A stretch of DNA of 64,000 nt from Odontesthes bonariensis (Eukaryota > Chordata > Actinopteri > Atheriniformes > Atherinopsidae), in the NCBI RefSeq assembly GCF_027942865.1, contig NC_134509.1:33530197-33594196 (forward strand), written 5' to 3'. The notes below the pieces were generated by a model. It worked only from the letters and a program-made list of their open reading frames with translations. It ran no database searches and had not been told where the DNA came from. A program made the translations under genes and the position numbers. Of this stretch, positions 30,700 through 44,208 are shown in pieces. The stretch's first letter is position 1, and the number at the start of each line of letters is the position of its first letter.

Positions 30700-33600
30700 G
30701 TCCATTTACCATTTAAATATGCTTTTGTTTGCCTATAGCAAATCGAATGGGGCGCAGGATAGATGATCTGATCTCCGAGTTTAATCCTTCAAAGATCACG
30801 AGTCACTCCGCTTTGTTAGACCTGGAGAAACTTCCAGAGTTCAACAGGTGAGTCAAAGTTTGACTTTTACTTCATGTATGCAAAGTTTGTAGTTTGTAAA
30901 TGACCATTTCTCATCTCCAGTGGAATTGAACAGTTCTTTTTGCTTTGCTCTCAAACGTAGTGGAGGCAAATTAGTTTTTGAGCAAAATCTGAGCCATGTA
31001 ATTCTGGAAGAAGGACAAAAAAACATTTGACTGTGTTCTTGTTAATGAAGATGACTGTAAGGCCATGTACTATACACTTGTTATGCTTCCATGTGTACAG
31101 TATACGGTCAAAAACTCAGGGCATAACAGACAGTAACAGACAGTCAGCGTTGTGCTGGCTTTCATTGAATGGAAAGTCCAAGGAGCTGCTGAAAGCTGCC
31201 AAATGGCACCAGTTTGGATCTCCGTTTTCGATCCTTTTGTTATGGTATGAGGCTTGGCTACTCCAGTGCTGCATACAGTGGTTTCCTAAAGTTCCAATTT
31301 ACACTTAAAAAACAAGGTTTAAGTGGAGGCAAGGAGCAATGATCTTGAAACTGGTGGTGTGTGTTTAGAGAAAACAGAAAAAACGGGTCTGTTTATCCCT
31401 GTCGCTTAAAACGTGAAAATCCTACATCAACCAAGAGACATTACGATCTGTTCTTTTCCAGCCTGCTGTTTGATTTGCACTGATCAAAGTGGACCTGAAT
31501 CAATGAAACGTTTGGTCGTTCAAAAAGGGGCAGGAATTCTGTTAAACTCCTCCTGATTGTGGCCTCTGCAGGAGTAAGAAAGAAGAAAGATATTCCTCAC
31601 ACTTTATGGAAAGACGGGGCGCAATCATAAAAGCTTAGATAAATATATAAAATGGGTCTCAATGGGCTTTAAGGTTCAGTTGCAAATGCAAAATGATGGG
31701 ATGACACAAAGACACACATACAGTTACATTTGTTACGCCCTGACCAAACCAGATGAAATGGAAGAAAATGAAAGATAAAGAAAATAGATGAAATAATAAC
31801 AAAAACAAACAGCCACTTTTTGAACTCCAGATATTTGACTGTAACTCACAGGATGTATTTGAATCTTAATTTTATGCACTGGGCGATGTCATTTGCTCAC
31901 ACACAAAGTTGGAGTGTCCTCCCCCTGTCTCACTCGCACAGCGTCTGTCTTGTGGTTACCTTTTCAGAGTAACCACAAGAAGAGTCTGTTCTGCAAAAGC
32001 CCAGAGGCGTGTGCCCTCTGAACACCAACCCCACAAACGAATACAGGAGATGTAGTGTATTCAGATTCTGCCACATCCCAATACGAACAAGTTTTAGTAA
32101 ATCAAGTTAAAGTATAAATAGCTCTTTTACATATACTTTTTGTCTTTTTTTCCTGAAGTTTTTCAGGATCATAACAGATTTATGTGTCTCTGACGTTGAC
32201 AGAATCCACCTCCAGCAGCGAATTGAAGACGAGCAGCAGTGTCGTACTTTGATAAAAGCGCTGCAGGACCAAATCCAGCAGGCCTTCCCATCACAGATCC
32301 AGGACAAAGACGTGCTGCATGAGGACTATATCAGGCGGGTGCTACACCTCCGCAAGGTATTCACAGCAGCATTCTTACAAGTGTGTGTGTACTGTGCTGA
32401 GATGCTGATGAGGCTTCTTATATCTCCAGTAAAGGCTCTAGCATGGTTTCTGCGTCTGCTAGCGCGAGCGGTGTTGATGACGTCACGATTTCGTGCCCGC
32501 AATATATAGTGGCGCAAATCGATGCGCCGGTAGTTGCAATCTTCTCCGTCACAGAGGTGGGGCTGCTACGTGAAGGTTACCACTATTCTACAACCACGAA
32601 AGTCGAGAAGTAAACAATGCCGCTGTCAAGAGCAGGAATAATGTAATTAATGATACTGCTGCAGTATCCGGATCTTTTTAATTCAGTGAAAAGAGGTGAC
32701 GGTTTGAAGCCCCCGGCATCACCACTCCGAGTCTCTGCCCTCTTCTTTGCCTTCACGTATCTGTCCCGTAGCTTCTTCCACACATTCTTACAGAACTCTC
32801 CCTCTTTCCCCAAAGTTCTGCCAATGCTGAACCCAACCTCTTCTCTCACCAACAGGGTCACGTGTCCACTCTGAAGGAGCTTGTGAGCCCTACTTACTCT
32901 TACCTTTGGGTTCGTCCTTCCTTCTCCAGCCAGCAGGTGGCAGCACTCACTGCAGAGGCCCACCTCATTGCTTCATCGGTGTTAAAGTACAGCGTTAACT
33001 CTCCAACTTCACATTTCACTTCACCTTACAACCAGTGTTTTAGGAGGATTTTGAACGTTTGTTTCTGTGCATTCAGGTTAATCAAAGAGCAAGGTGAGGA
33101 GCTGACACTGGAGCATCTCAGTAAAGACTTGAAGACTCTGACAAAGCAGACTAAAGCCACCAAGTACAGAGAGGTGATGAAGCTGTTACGTTTGGCTCTC
33201 AGCGGTCTACAGGTACTGATATTACTTTGTCTTTTTAAGAGTAAATAGCTTTATTTGGTTTCCTTTTGTTTAGTAGTTGTTGAGTCAGAACTAACTTGAA
33301 CCAATGGCCTAAGTCGCAGTTCTACAATGAGAAACTCCTCTCATGTTGAAAGCTTTGTGTGAATAAGTTGTTTGCCGTATGAGTGGAGTCGCACAAAAGC
33401 TGGATGTCTTTTGCAAACATCTCAGCTACTAACTGATGACCCAAACCGTTTATTTATTCATTTAGTTTAATGAAAGTTTATTCAGCTTACTGCTGCAGAA
33501 AACCTGAAATGCATTGAAACTGGAGAAAGAAACGGCTTGGAGTTTTGTCTAATAAGAATAATAATTGGAGCAAAAAATGACCAATTATTTGATATATGTA

Positions 33601-35473
33601 TTCTTATGCTTAAGGTTTACTAATTTCTTTCTAACTCAAAGCTAATGTAGAACATCTTGTCTTGTGTCAGGTAGGGTGGGTGCGAGGAAGGATGCGGATG
33701 CAGATTCTTTCAAAAACAAAACTTGGTTTATTTTCAAAAAAAGGTTTTAACAAAAAGCACGGCTGAGCCGGATACCAAAAAACTAAACTGTGACAAAAAC
33801 AAAACATGACTAGGTTTAAACAAAACATGGCTATGGCTTGGAATACAAGAAAGGTACTTAACTTCGTAGTGACAAGTGAGGATCTGGCAAAGAACATGAA
33901 CAAACCGGGAGACTAAATACTGTGGAGGGTGATTGGTGAATGTGTACAGCTGATGGGGAAAACACAGGTGAAGGAACTGAAGCTGATGGCAGGGCAGGAG
34001 AAAGACTGAGGAAGAAGGTGGCATAGCATGGCAAAACTAAATACAAGACCTAAACTTAAAACTAAAACATGGTAAAACTAAGAACTTAAACAGAAACTAA
34101 AAACGTGGCAAAAAACCCACAGACATGACATGTTGTTTGTCTCTAAATGTTGACATTTAGCTCTAAGGGTACACAATGGGCATCGTGCATTGATTATTTG
34201 AGACATTTGTGTCCCGCGTTTTTTATGACACTAAATAATTTTTTTTTTTTTTGTCTCACACTTCTTTACACTTCACATCTTCAGGGTGTTGCAACAAGTG
34301 GTGCTTTGGTAAATTCTAAAAACACGCAAGAGCAGAAATGCATCTCAAACACTCCAAACTGAAAGTTCTCCTAGGCGAGCATGACTGCGGTTTCTGTGAA
34401 GACTCCAGTATGGCGCTGTTTTGTAAACTCAGCCAGTTTTCATTTCAATCACAAGAGTTGCAGTCCATTAAAGAACACTCTTTATTTTATTTTTTCCTGG
34501 ATAAAATAGATGGACCTTCCAGTCCTTCACCATGTTCACTCCTTCATGAAAGTGGAAAATTTGGTTGGAGTTGCTTTCTATCCACATGTCTGGATTGAAG
34601 GAATACCGTGAGGGCAATTTTTTACTTAAATATCTGAAAGGATAAAATGACAACCTTCCATTTGGCAGATAGTCAGGTGAACATGAACTTCAACTCGTCT
34701 GGTTGGTGGAGGCATACAGCTTTTAACTTGAATCCCGACTGCAATTCGAGTTGATATACAACACAATGTCATCTTAGGGTTTGCTTTTTTTAGAAGAGAG
34801 TCACTGAAACAACCTCTGTCACAATGCCCACAGTCATATATGTTACTGGATACATGTGTCAAAGTAACGCAGCTTTCTTCAGGAGAGTTGTTGAAAAGTC
34901 TCACTGAGTCACTCTGTTACCGAGTCGAGCAAAGATTAATGTTTGTCTTTTTTAGTTATTTGGTCTAGAGCGTTGGCATTGCATTTTACCACAGCTGGGA
35001 GGTACTTGGAGTGACTGCGAGTCATTCGTTTCACGTCACTTTCATTTCTGCAGTTTTAACTTCTAAAAGCGTACTTTTCAAACCGCACTTCAGGCGTTTC
35101 AGACAGATTTGGCTGCAGTAAGACAAACATTCTGTTGCATGTGCATCTTTTCATTTCCATCCTCGTCACGACTCTTCTAAATACATCAACAGTGTTTTGT
35201 AAATGACTATTTTTAACCACACAACTTTAGTGGTCCCTCTGTGACTCGGCAGCTCTGCACGTATTTCGGGAAGGAGTACAGAATGAGGAAGTTGTTTCTG
35301 ATTGCGTTTCACAGAAGATTATGTCTGGTTGCCTGTCGTCGCTGACCTCTGATCCTTTGTTCCTCTCTGTCACGCAGCAAGGTCCCAGCGTTGCTGAGAT
35401 GATGGTGTGTCTGGGTCCTGCAGAAATCACCCATCGGTTCCAGAGGCTTCTGCAGCTTTCAAGCACTAGTTAA
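28143..35473 (+). CDS. ears2: Mitochondrial glutamyl-tRNA synthetase EARS2 (10 exons)
   Basis: Exons: 28143-28326, 28766-28921, 29096-29285, 29410-29560, 29942-30263, 30739-30847, 32203-32356, 32856-32986, 33077-33212 and 35378-35473. They sum to 1629 bases, a 542-residue protein, slightly longer than the human enzyme. It attaches glutamate to mitochondrial tRNA in the matrix. The first 50 residues are rich in Arg, Lys and Cys, as expected of a targeting sequence. The class I signature [14 protein letters not shown] spans the exon 1/2 junction, and the KMSKS-type loop is [11 protein letters not shown] in exon 5 (about residue 300). [12 protein letters not shown] and [15 protein letters not shown] are typical family blocks; the C-terminus ends LLQLSSTS. 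The start at 28143 is the first in-frame ATG; a second lies at 28239. Intron 7 carries transposon sequence up to the exon 8 acceptor. GGA2 follows on the same strand, as in mammals. Confidence 0.95.
30385..30715 (+). mobile_element. SINE in EARS2 intron 5, with (AT)n(AC)n tail
   Basis: A head GGGGCTGTAGCTAAGGAGGG resembles a tRNA-like start. The 3' part reads AAAGCGCTTTAAGTGGTCAA and AAAAAGCGCTATATATAT, then AC repeats and AGTCCATTTACCATTT, a tail frequent in fish SINE/RTE families. The AT run covers 30639-30679 and the AC run 30680-30699. It lies 23 bases before exon 6. Confidence 0.6.
32440..32855 (-). mobile_element. MADF-type transposon ORF remnant abutting the EARS2 exon 8 acceptor
   Basis: On the minus strand from about 32860 to 32640 the frame reads [29 protein letters not shown] and [10 protein letters not shown], the pattern of a MADF/Myb-SANT-like DNA-binding domain as found in Harbinger-type elements. 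The part at 32510-32720 is an inverted copy of 24985-25245, including a GGCGCAAATCGATGCGCC palindrome. No full terminal repeats were defined. The remnant reaches the polypyrimidine tract and acceptor of EARS2 exon 8. Confidence 0.5.
33660..34132 (-). mobile_element. Possible solo LTR or other dispersed repeat in EARS2 intron 9
   Basis: The A-rich plus strand contains repeated AAAACATG, AAACTAAA and AACAAAAC phrases. Read on the minus strand it starts TGTCATGTCTGTGGG and continues with TTTTAGTTT repeats, reminiscent of fish Ty3/gypsy LTRs. No matching internal region, primer binding site or target duplication could be shown, so this is tentative. Confidence 0.3.
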
Positions 35474-35983
35474 AGATGTTTAACGCAGCGCCTCATTTCT
35501 GCCTCACTGACAGACTGGAGCCAAACACAAACAGCTGTTGTTGGACTTGGCCCGTCTGTTGAGAGACATGCACGCCTTATGTCTCAGGTGGTTATTCTGC
35601 CGCATTTAAAATGAACTGATATGTTGAATCATTCTTAAACTGTTGCAGATATTTATAAAAGAGGTGAGGACTAACTTTTGTGTTGGTGATCTGTTTTGGG
35701 TCTGTGGTCTGAGACTTTACAGAACCACCTGACTCCTGGCACAGACTGGTGGGAAGTACCATGGTATTTTTTTATGCAAATTTTGTGCTTTACTTAGAAA
35801 AATCCATTTTTAACGAACTTCTGTTTACAGGTGTATGGTACAGTCATAAGGAAAAAAAAAAAAACTTTCCCTTCAAATGTGAAAAAGTAGAGCAGAAAGA
35901 GGGACACAGAAAACACTTTACCCTGAAACGGCTTTGGTTGATTTAGATTATTATTGGCTCTTTCTCATGACCACATACTGCAT

Positions 35984-35989
35984 AATAAA
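35984..35989 (+). promoter_or_regulatory. Possible EARS2 polyadenylation signal
   Basis: AATAAA lies about 510 bases after the EARS2 stop codon in an AT-rich region. It is the first good match downstream of the stop. Transcript ends are not known. Confidence 0.4.
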
Positions 35990-36060
35990 TATTGAATATC
36001 TGCTTAGCTGATGATTGGCCTTTGAAATCTTACTTGTGAGAGTTGGAATTGAATATTTTA

Positions 36061-36063
<3 letters not shown>

Positions 36064-36105
<42 letters not shown>
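36064..36105. repeat. (TA)n microsatellite
   Basis: About 21 TA copies lie in the EARS2-GGA2 intergenic region. Confidence 0.95.
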
Positions 36106-36107
<2 letters not shown>

Positions 36108-36689
36108 CATATAATTAACATACTTCATGGAAGTGATGGACATTAGAGGATAAATTTAATAAATTAGCTCACACTGTTTCTCTGTGATGTAATAACATTT
36201 TCAACTCGCAGCACACCACTTAACAAGCTCTCAAGGGTAAATACCTTGGTGTGTCACAGAAATGTCTCCTTTTTATGCTGCCTTTTGTTTTCATTTTAAT
36301 ATTTATGCATTTTTAAGGCTAATTGCTTACTATTCTCCTTAAAAACTCGGCATCAGAACTTAACTGAGTTAAGATATTATTAGCAATATCACAGCACAAA
36401 ACTGAAACTCATCATTCTGCAGGATGAGCTGTCAGTTGTGCTGTTATGTTCTTTGAACATTATGGTTCACGATTATGTAAGCAAAAAAAAAGGTCATCTG
36501 CCAATGAATGCATTATGTTGCCGTGGGCAGAAGTGTAGCTGATTCTAGTTATTATATTTCTATTTTGTAGTTTTACCAGCAAGACACTCATAAAAGGTTT
36601 TTCAAGTAATCTCTCAAGCAATGACAAATGTCAAAGAAATTTAGCTGAATAGTAGAATAAGTACATAGTAGTTGTTTTTTTCTCTCTTA

Positions 36690-36985
36690 ATATATAGTGA
36701 CAGAGTACAAAGGTACCTTATGATTAAAAATTCCATGGCACATACTGTGGTAACTACAGAGGTCATAGTACAGATATCATAGTATTATTACAGTTTTTTG
36801 GTCATTGTCAGACTTTAAAGAGACACATGGTAGTGGTATTTACCATAGAAGGGTAGTACGTTACCATGGTATTTGCATTATCATGGTACTTAACATGTTT
36901 GCACCATACTTCAACACTACTACTATGGTATAGTGTGGGTACATCAACTTTGGAGGCCAATATAATCCTATGTACAGTGGTGCTT
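36690..36985. repeat. Imperfect TACCATGGTA-type short repeats
   Basis: Over about 300 bases the palindromic theme TACCATGGTA and variants (CCATGGCAC, CATAGTAC, ACCATGGTATTT, CATGGTACTT, CTATGGTATAG) recur roughly ten times at irregular spacing. It resembles a decayed minisatellite or transposon subterminal repeat. No terminal repeats were identified. Confidence 0.4.
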
Positions 36986-37323
36986 CAGTGATACCAGTAT
37001 AGTTTTGAGGTGTTTCGATTTTACTTTAACCTCAGACGTACCCGCATTTCTCACTAGTTAAAGGTGAAATCTTTCAAAAGAAATAGTTTGAAGGGAAGTG
37101 GTAACAGCAATGGATGTTTACCTTGAAACTCATAAACTGTAATGAAATGTATCAGATTAGTTTTAGATTTGTAGTCATAGTTGGTTGAAGTACGGGTGAA
37201 GCAAACAAAACGAAAGAAAAACAAAACTTTTCCTCACTCTACAGAAAATATGTGACAGAATAAAGTTTTACTTTGCTAAAAGATCAATAGTGCTCCTCCC
37301 AGCCCAGTGCAGATGCGTTGGTT

Positions 37324-37340
37324 GGGGGGGGGGGGGGGGG
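37324..37340. repeat. Poly-G tract upstream of GGA2
   Basis: A run of about 17 G lies 160 bases before the GGA2 start codon, followed by TGTGTAACG. It could fold as a G-quadruplex and may be in the promoter or 5' UTR. Confidence 0.93.
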
Positions 37341-37499
37341 TGTGTAACGTGTAACTTGGTTGGAGAGTCAGAAGTGTGACTGACGGAGCGTGAGTGTCAC
37401 ATGCCACCATAAACAAGCGGCAGTTTGACACCTCCGCTTCTCCCGCAGAGACTCTCGCAGGTCAGCAACTATCTCTGGACCGGTAGGAGACGGGCGGTA

Positions 37500-40400
37500 A
37501 TGGCGAGCTGTGACAGCCAGGCAACTTTTGAGTCGTGGCTCAGTAAGTAAACACGGAACGCACAAAAAAATAACTTTATTCGATTTATTTCCCTGCTTCT
37601 TGTTGCGACGCAGCGCTCGCTCGCATCTTGTGGCTTATCCCCTCCAACGGTCCCTGTTAACGGGACGTTTATTGGCAGCATTCGATGCTGCAAGAAGACG
37701 TTTTATGTAGGATTTAATGCTTGGTATGTCGACTGTCTTTAACTGTGAAAATTAGTTTAAGCAGCAGTCTGGGACAGGAAGTTGCTTAGCCCGTGCGCGT
37801 GCTTTTGTCTGCGCCTACGGTGGGCGCGCTCAGAAGTGAGGTAGAAAATCCTCATGATATTTTCTGTGTGTAGACGGTGCCTGCGATTTAAGTGTTTTTA
37901 CGCAAGTACTGTGGCTAAGTACGAATGTAAGATGTGTATGAATGTTTTTCCTTTAGTGACACCTCACATTAACATTTAACTATACAAGTACTGTACTTTT
38001 AATCCCACAACATACAGTTACTTTATTAGTTGCTAACTAGTTGCATTACAAATATAATTTCTAAAAATAGTCCATAAGAAATTATGCCATAAACTAACCA
38101 ACATCAAAAGAGTTGAGCTGAAATGAAATTGAATGACATATTTGATTAAAAAAATAAAATACATGAATAAAAACAAGGGTAAAACTACAGCACAACCTAA
38201 CATGTGGTTGAATGTCACCCATCCATTGGTTGGATATTTGACCACTCCTTTTGGCAGCGTTGGTATAGTTCAATAAGAGTTGCTGCTTTGCTGACTTTGA
38301 AACACAGTCCACATATTACAGCTGATTGATGTCAGGACTTTGAGACGCTCACCCCAAAAAGCTTGATGTTAACCAGATTTAGGTTCAGAGTGTTTAGAGT
38401 CAGTGTCCTGCTGAATCACCCAGTTGTGTTCAAATATCAGCAATCGAGCTGATGATTTGAGGTTATTGTTTTTTTTTATCGTTTTATCCTCTTTGTGCAA
38501 TCTACTAATTATACTGATAGCAAAACAGCCCCAGAGCATGATACAGCCACCACTACGATTAACAGCAGGTTTGGGGTTCTCAGGGTTTAATACGTCACAA
38601 TTATTAATCTATTACTCGTTCATTTTGAAACTATGCAGTCTGCAGTCCAGATTGAATGCGTTGACATTTTTTTCACATACACATAAAGAAACTAAAAATC
38701 ACAACAACTCAGTCATCATTATTAAATGCCATTGGTTAGATAACAAATAGTGTTTCTAGGCTTTCGTGTTTACTGTTGATAGATATCCGTAAACATGAAA
38801 GTCTTTCTAATGATTTGTTTTTGTGCTCAATCTTCTTTTCTTGCCAAATTGTTTCAGATAAGGCCACAGACCCAAATAATCAAGAGGACCAATGGGACTG
38901 CATTCAGGGCTTCTACCAGCTTGTCAACCAAGAGTCCGATGGGTAAGCTGAGCATAGGTTTAGTGATTTTTACATTTTGAGCATTTTTTTGCGACCCTAC
39001 AAGGGTCTCCTCTGCTGTTTTAGGCGTGAGCTAAAGTTGCAAGTCACTTGCTCCTGACAGTTACTTTCATGCAGCTGTGGCGTTGGAGGAAGAGCTGCAA
39101 CCATAGTTTTTGAGTTGCAGCATTTTCAGATGTTGTAACTGATAAAAGTGAGGAGGAACTATTTTGCACTTTTTTGCACGTGTGAATTATAAGGTCTAAT
39201 GGTAAAGCAATTCAAAGTCAGACACAAATTGAGACATGCCCTGATGCTTATGACTCTCACTCCATTTCTGTTTGCTGCAGACAGGTATGACAATTTGTGG
39301 AAGCGGCCATTTTAATGTGATTTAATGTTTTCTGCTTTCAGGCCACAAGTTGCCTCTCGCCTTCTTGCCCATAAGATCCAGTCCCCACAGGAGAAAGAGG
39401 CTATGCAGGCTCTCACTGTAAGTAACCAGACTACTCACATTTATATATAACTTGAAGCATGTTACAGTGTATTCAAATCAGCATTTTCAGCTGGGAATTC
39501 ACCAGATATAACTGTTAAGGATTGCTTAACTTTTCAGTGTGTATCAGTGTGTGGACACACAGTGCCCATCTGTTGTTATTTCACGCACTGTGGTAAAGTC
39601 ACGCTTTACATTCAGCATAGTATCTTCAAAGACACGGCGAGTTCATGGAAAAACAAAAGTCTTTGTTTCATCTCTGGGAAAGGACGGTCTTGTGAATGAT
39701 TTCCGTAGCTGAAGTTTAACCACATGAACGAGAGGAGATAAAGATTAAATCTGCATTCAAGTCTGCTGTGACGTCACACAGACTCATGTCTGGGAAGACC
39801 GCTTCAATCAGTGTATTACAATGAAACGTAACTTTTCGAGGGTCGTGTCCCTTATATCATCTGACATTTACGGGTGGTTAACCACAAACATGCAGCGATG
39901 AGAGCTGCTCCTGCTCTCCCTTCTGAATTATACCAACAAAAGGATTTTCTTTCGTTTTTTCTCTTTGAAGGTCTCTGGTTGTAACGACTATCTTTTGTTT
40001 GGTCCTTTCCAGGTGCTCGAGGCTTGCATGAACAACTGTGGGAAGAGGTTCCACAGCGAGGCTGCCAAGTTTCGTTTCCTCAATGAGCTCATCAAAGTCT
40101 TAACACCAAAGGTACTTCTAACTAGAGTCACTCACTGTCATCTAACTAGTTAAGTTCAGCCTGCACTACGAGCAAGGTCCTCTTAGAGAGAGAATAACTC
40201 GCTTAAGTGTGTCCTTTGTGCTTTCTGTCCCTTTCAGACCTTTTATATACACAAAATAAATCTATAACAAACTAGAGGAAAAGGGAAAAAAAATAAACCT
40301 GTACCCTGATCAGAGAAATTAATTAAAACTCTAAATGCTCTGCTGAATACCGACAGAAACACACTGAGCGTTTTAAATATCCTTTTTACGATATTTACAA

Positions 40401-43400
40401 ATAGTCTAACGGAAAACAGGTATGTATTACTTATTGTTAAGATTGTTTTGCCCAAGCAAACGCATACCAGCACTATAAAGTAATAGAAAAATACTTTACT
40501 AATACTTTGTACATATATTTTTATTATTTTATTTTATTTTATTATTATTATATTTTTTGTTTTATTGCACCAAACAGACTAGGCCAAATTCCTCGTGATG
40601 TGAAAATGACTTGGCAATAAAATCTTTTCTGATTCTGATAAAATCTTTTCTGATTCTGATAAAATCTTTTCTGTTTCTGAAAATACTGTGAAGACAAGCA
40701 CTACCAATGTTATCCTAACCCCTATAAAGAATATATGGAGTTTAAGTTAGCCTCACATTAAAACATGATGTTCTGTGGACAAGGACAGTGTTGTGATGGT
40801 TTCGTGCTTCTGTTTCAGTGATTTATTCCATTAACATGAGCCTTGTCCACATTAATACCGTCCCATGACCCACTTTTTTTGAGCAGTACTTCGGCGCATG
40901 GACTCCACAGAAAGTTAAAGACAGAGTTACGGAGGTCCTCTACGGCTGGACGCTCTGGCTTAAAGAGGAACCTAAGATTCAGGAAGCGTACAGCATGTTG
41001 AAGAAACAAGGTGAGGAACAGCGCAGAATCAAATGATGAAATCTTTATGCAAGGCTGCTGGTCTGGGGAAAAAAACACTTCACTTTAAACTGGAAATGAA
41101 TGTGACATTTCCTGTCAGGCTGATATTAATTGATTAGTTTCTTGATTATATGTTCTCTGAAGAGGAAAAAACTGTTTTGTTTTTCACTTGTTTTAGGCAT
41201 TGTGAAGGAAGACCCCAAACTGCCAGACACAGTTATTATGGCTCCTCCACCACAAAGAGCCACAGAGTCTGTTTTTGACCAAGAAGACAAGGCCAAGGTG
41301 AGTGCTGGTGATGGTACTACAAGAGCGCGTCTTCTAAATTTCATCTCGCTAACGCGTCTGTGTGTCATCAGCTGCTAGCAAGATTATTGAAGAGTGGTCG
41401 TCCTGAAGACCTGGAAACTGCCAACAGGCTCATTAAGAGCACCATCAAAGAGGTGATGAGGGATCTGCTGGTGCTGGTTATCATGCCTGCACTGATCATT
41501 GTACAAATGAACTTTTCTCTCTGTGTGTGTTCCTAGGAGCAGGACAAGGCTGCAAAAGTGTCAAAGCGGGACTCAACCCTGAAGGAGGTGGAGAACAGCA
41601 CCAAACAACTCAGAGAGCTGCTGAATCAGCACATAGTTACTGGAACATCATTACAGCCCAGCGATGATGTGAAGGTACGTTGGACATTATACAGACGAAC
41701 CACGATAAAGCGAGATGGCTTTGGAAGCCAGCTTTTGGAAGTCCAGTGATTGATTTCTTATCTAATTAGTAAGTACTTCAGACTCCACTCATTATCTAGC
41801 TTTTCAGCGAACATATAAAACTAGAGGGAAATGATTTGTTCCACTCCCTTGCCATCCCAACATGAATTGACTACATTCCAAAGCGTCTTGTGATGTCAGG
41901 AATGTTTGCTGTCGTCAGTCTTCAGGTGCCCATAAATATTCTGTGGTTGAGGTCAGGTGACTGTAGAGGTCAGGACTATAGAGCCCACAGTGCTTTTTGG
42001 TCTTAGTTCATAGTTAGTCATAGCTCCTTCAAAGGATTTAGATATGTTTTGACTCATTATCGTGCTCCAGTTCTTCTCCAAAGCTTCAAACAACAGGATA
42101 CGGTGTGGTATCACTCTCCCACCTGTTGGGAAATCTTAAATTCATCTGTGAATAGATGAATATCCTCAGATGTGAAATGCTCATTTATCTTTGCTCCCCT
42201 CAACTGACTGGCGTTGTTTGGCTTCATCTTTCGAGAGCACTACTAGGCAGCTCTCCTTTGACTTGCTGATGAGAGTCTTGAATTCTTGATTTAGGGAATC
42301 CTGCATCTATGCTGAAAATGCGTTTGCATCTGACACACAGACTCCGCTGGGATCTTTGCATTTTTTCACCTGTCGGAAACAACAGTGTTTCCCCACACAT
42401 TGATTTATTTTTTACAGCTGCAGTATTTTGTATTGAAAGTTCAGTCGTTGCTTACCAGTCATCTCTGACCCAACTCGAGCCGTGTTAGTCTGCCCGGACA
42501 AATAAAGTTACATGTTGCCCCACCTAACCTACAGAACATATTACGCATTGATATCTTATCAGTGTGTAGAAGTGTGATTAAAACTATAGCCACCCAACAT
42601 TTGCTCTTTCTTTCTCTAACAACTGTAGTCGCTGTATGAGCGTTGCGACCGGCTTAGGCCCAGTCTGTTCCGGCTGGCCAGCGATACCATGGACGATGAC
42701 GCAGCTCTGGCCAAGATCCTGGGGGCAAACGATGAGCTCACGCTTGCAGTGAATGCCTACAAAAACCTGATGGGGAAAGGAGAGTGTAACGGAGGAAGAG
42801 CGAGAAGTAAAAGTGAAGAAGCAACAAGTAAAAATATCCGTAAGCCACATTTTGTTATTCCTTTTGTCTTTAGTCTCTTAGGAAAAAACCTCGGCATGTA
42901 TCTGGCTCTGTTGTATGTTTGATCTAGTTTTCTCTTTGTTTAGCTTCTACAAGCCCTCGAGAGATTAAGAGCTACCACCTCATCGATCTGTCAGCACTGG
43001 ACTCTCCACAGATCCACAGAAAGGCTGATTCAACTGCATTCGAATCCTCTCCGCCCCTCTTCGCCTCTCCTTTGGATAGCACTCTCTTCTCAGAAGCTGA
43101 GCAGGACTTAAATGAATTAGGTGGGCCTGCGTTCTTACCCTCTAGTGTTTTATCTCTAAGACTAATGAAAATGTTTCATCGTGTATTGATGTGGGATTGT
43201 GTAATTACAGAGTTTGATAATATGGTCTCAGAACAGACTCAAGGGAATCCAAAGTCTTATTGTGAGGAACTGATGCAGGTGGGACTTAAATCAAAGCATA
43301 AAGATTTAAAGGTGTGTTTTATGGGAAAGCTGGTGTAACATACCTTTTCCTTTCTTTTAGCTGAACAAAGATGTTCAAATGACACATACTGAGCAGAACG

Positions 43401-44170
43401 GAGGGAGAGGAGTTTTGCTGAGAGCTCGTGGGTGTGGGGGAAGCAGCGCTACATCAAATGGAACGAATATTTGGTAAGGATGGCTTTACAAAGGGGGGAA
43501 GACAGAAGTGGAGACCCGATGCCTGCAAGATGTCGGCTGGATTGCATTTATGATAGTCTCCACTCGTAGCTTGTTTGAGTTGTAAGCAGCCTCTGTTATA
43601 ACCTACCTTTGCCTCCTGTCCTGTCAGGTCAGTCCCTTACATGCAGCGGTCGACAGAGTCGGCATTACCGTCCATGTCAAAGAAACAACCAGATGAACTG
43701 TCTGAATCTCCAATGAAAGTGGAGGAGAGCTCTTGTCCCCCTCAACCACTGAAGAATATCTTTGTTCCTTTGGAGACCATCAAATCCAGTACGTCTCCTG
43801 AAGCTGGATGACCTCCTTTTTACAATGAGTTTAATAGCACTATGCAGCTGTGAGAAACTTCACATTCATTTCTCACTATCGGCAGTAATTTGCAAGTTTA
43901 GCTGTCATGCCATTGCTCAGTGGGTGTTGTGTCTAACTGCTTCTCGTTTGTGGCAGGTCAGTTGGAACCGATCACGTTGTACAATAGTGCAGGTATCCAC
44001 GTGTCACTCCATTTCGCCAGAGACTGTCCACCTGGTCATCCAGATGTCGTTGTAGTTGTCATGTCCGCCGTGAACACATCTGCCCTCAATGTGAAAGACT
44101 TCACGTTTCAAGTTGCCGTTCCAAAGGTAAACTGCTCACACTGTTTAAATATACTTGCATATAATGTATG

Positions 44171-44208
<38 letters not shown>

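Noticed and set aside
32107-32307. Minus-strand open frame in EARS2 exon 7
   Set aside because: It is antisense to a phase-consistent EARS2 exon and shows no recognisable motif.
36061-36985. CRISPR-like array of spaced palindromes
   Set aside because: The spacing is irregular, the units diverge and the genome is eukaryotic; simple repeats explain the signal.
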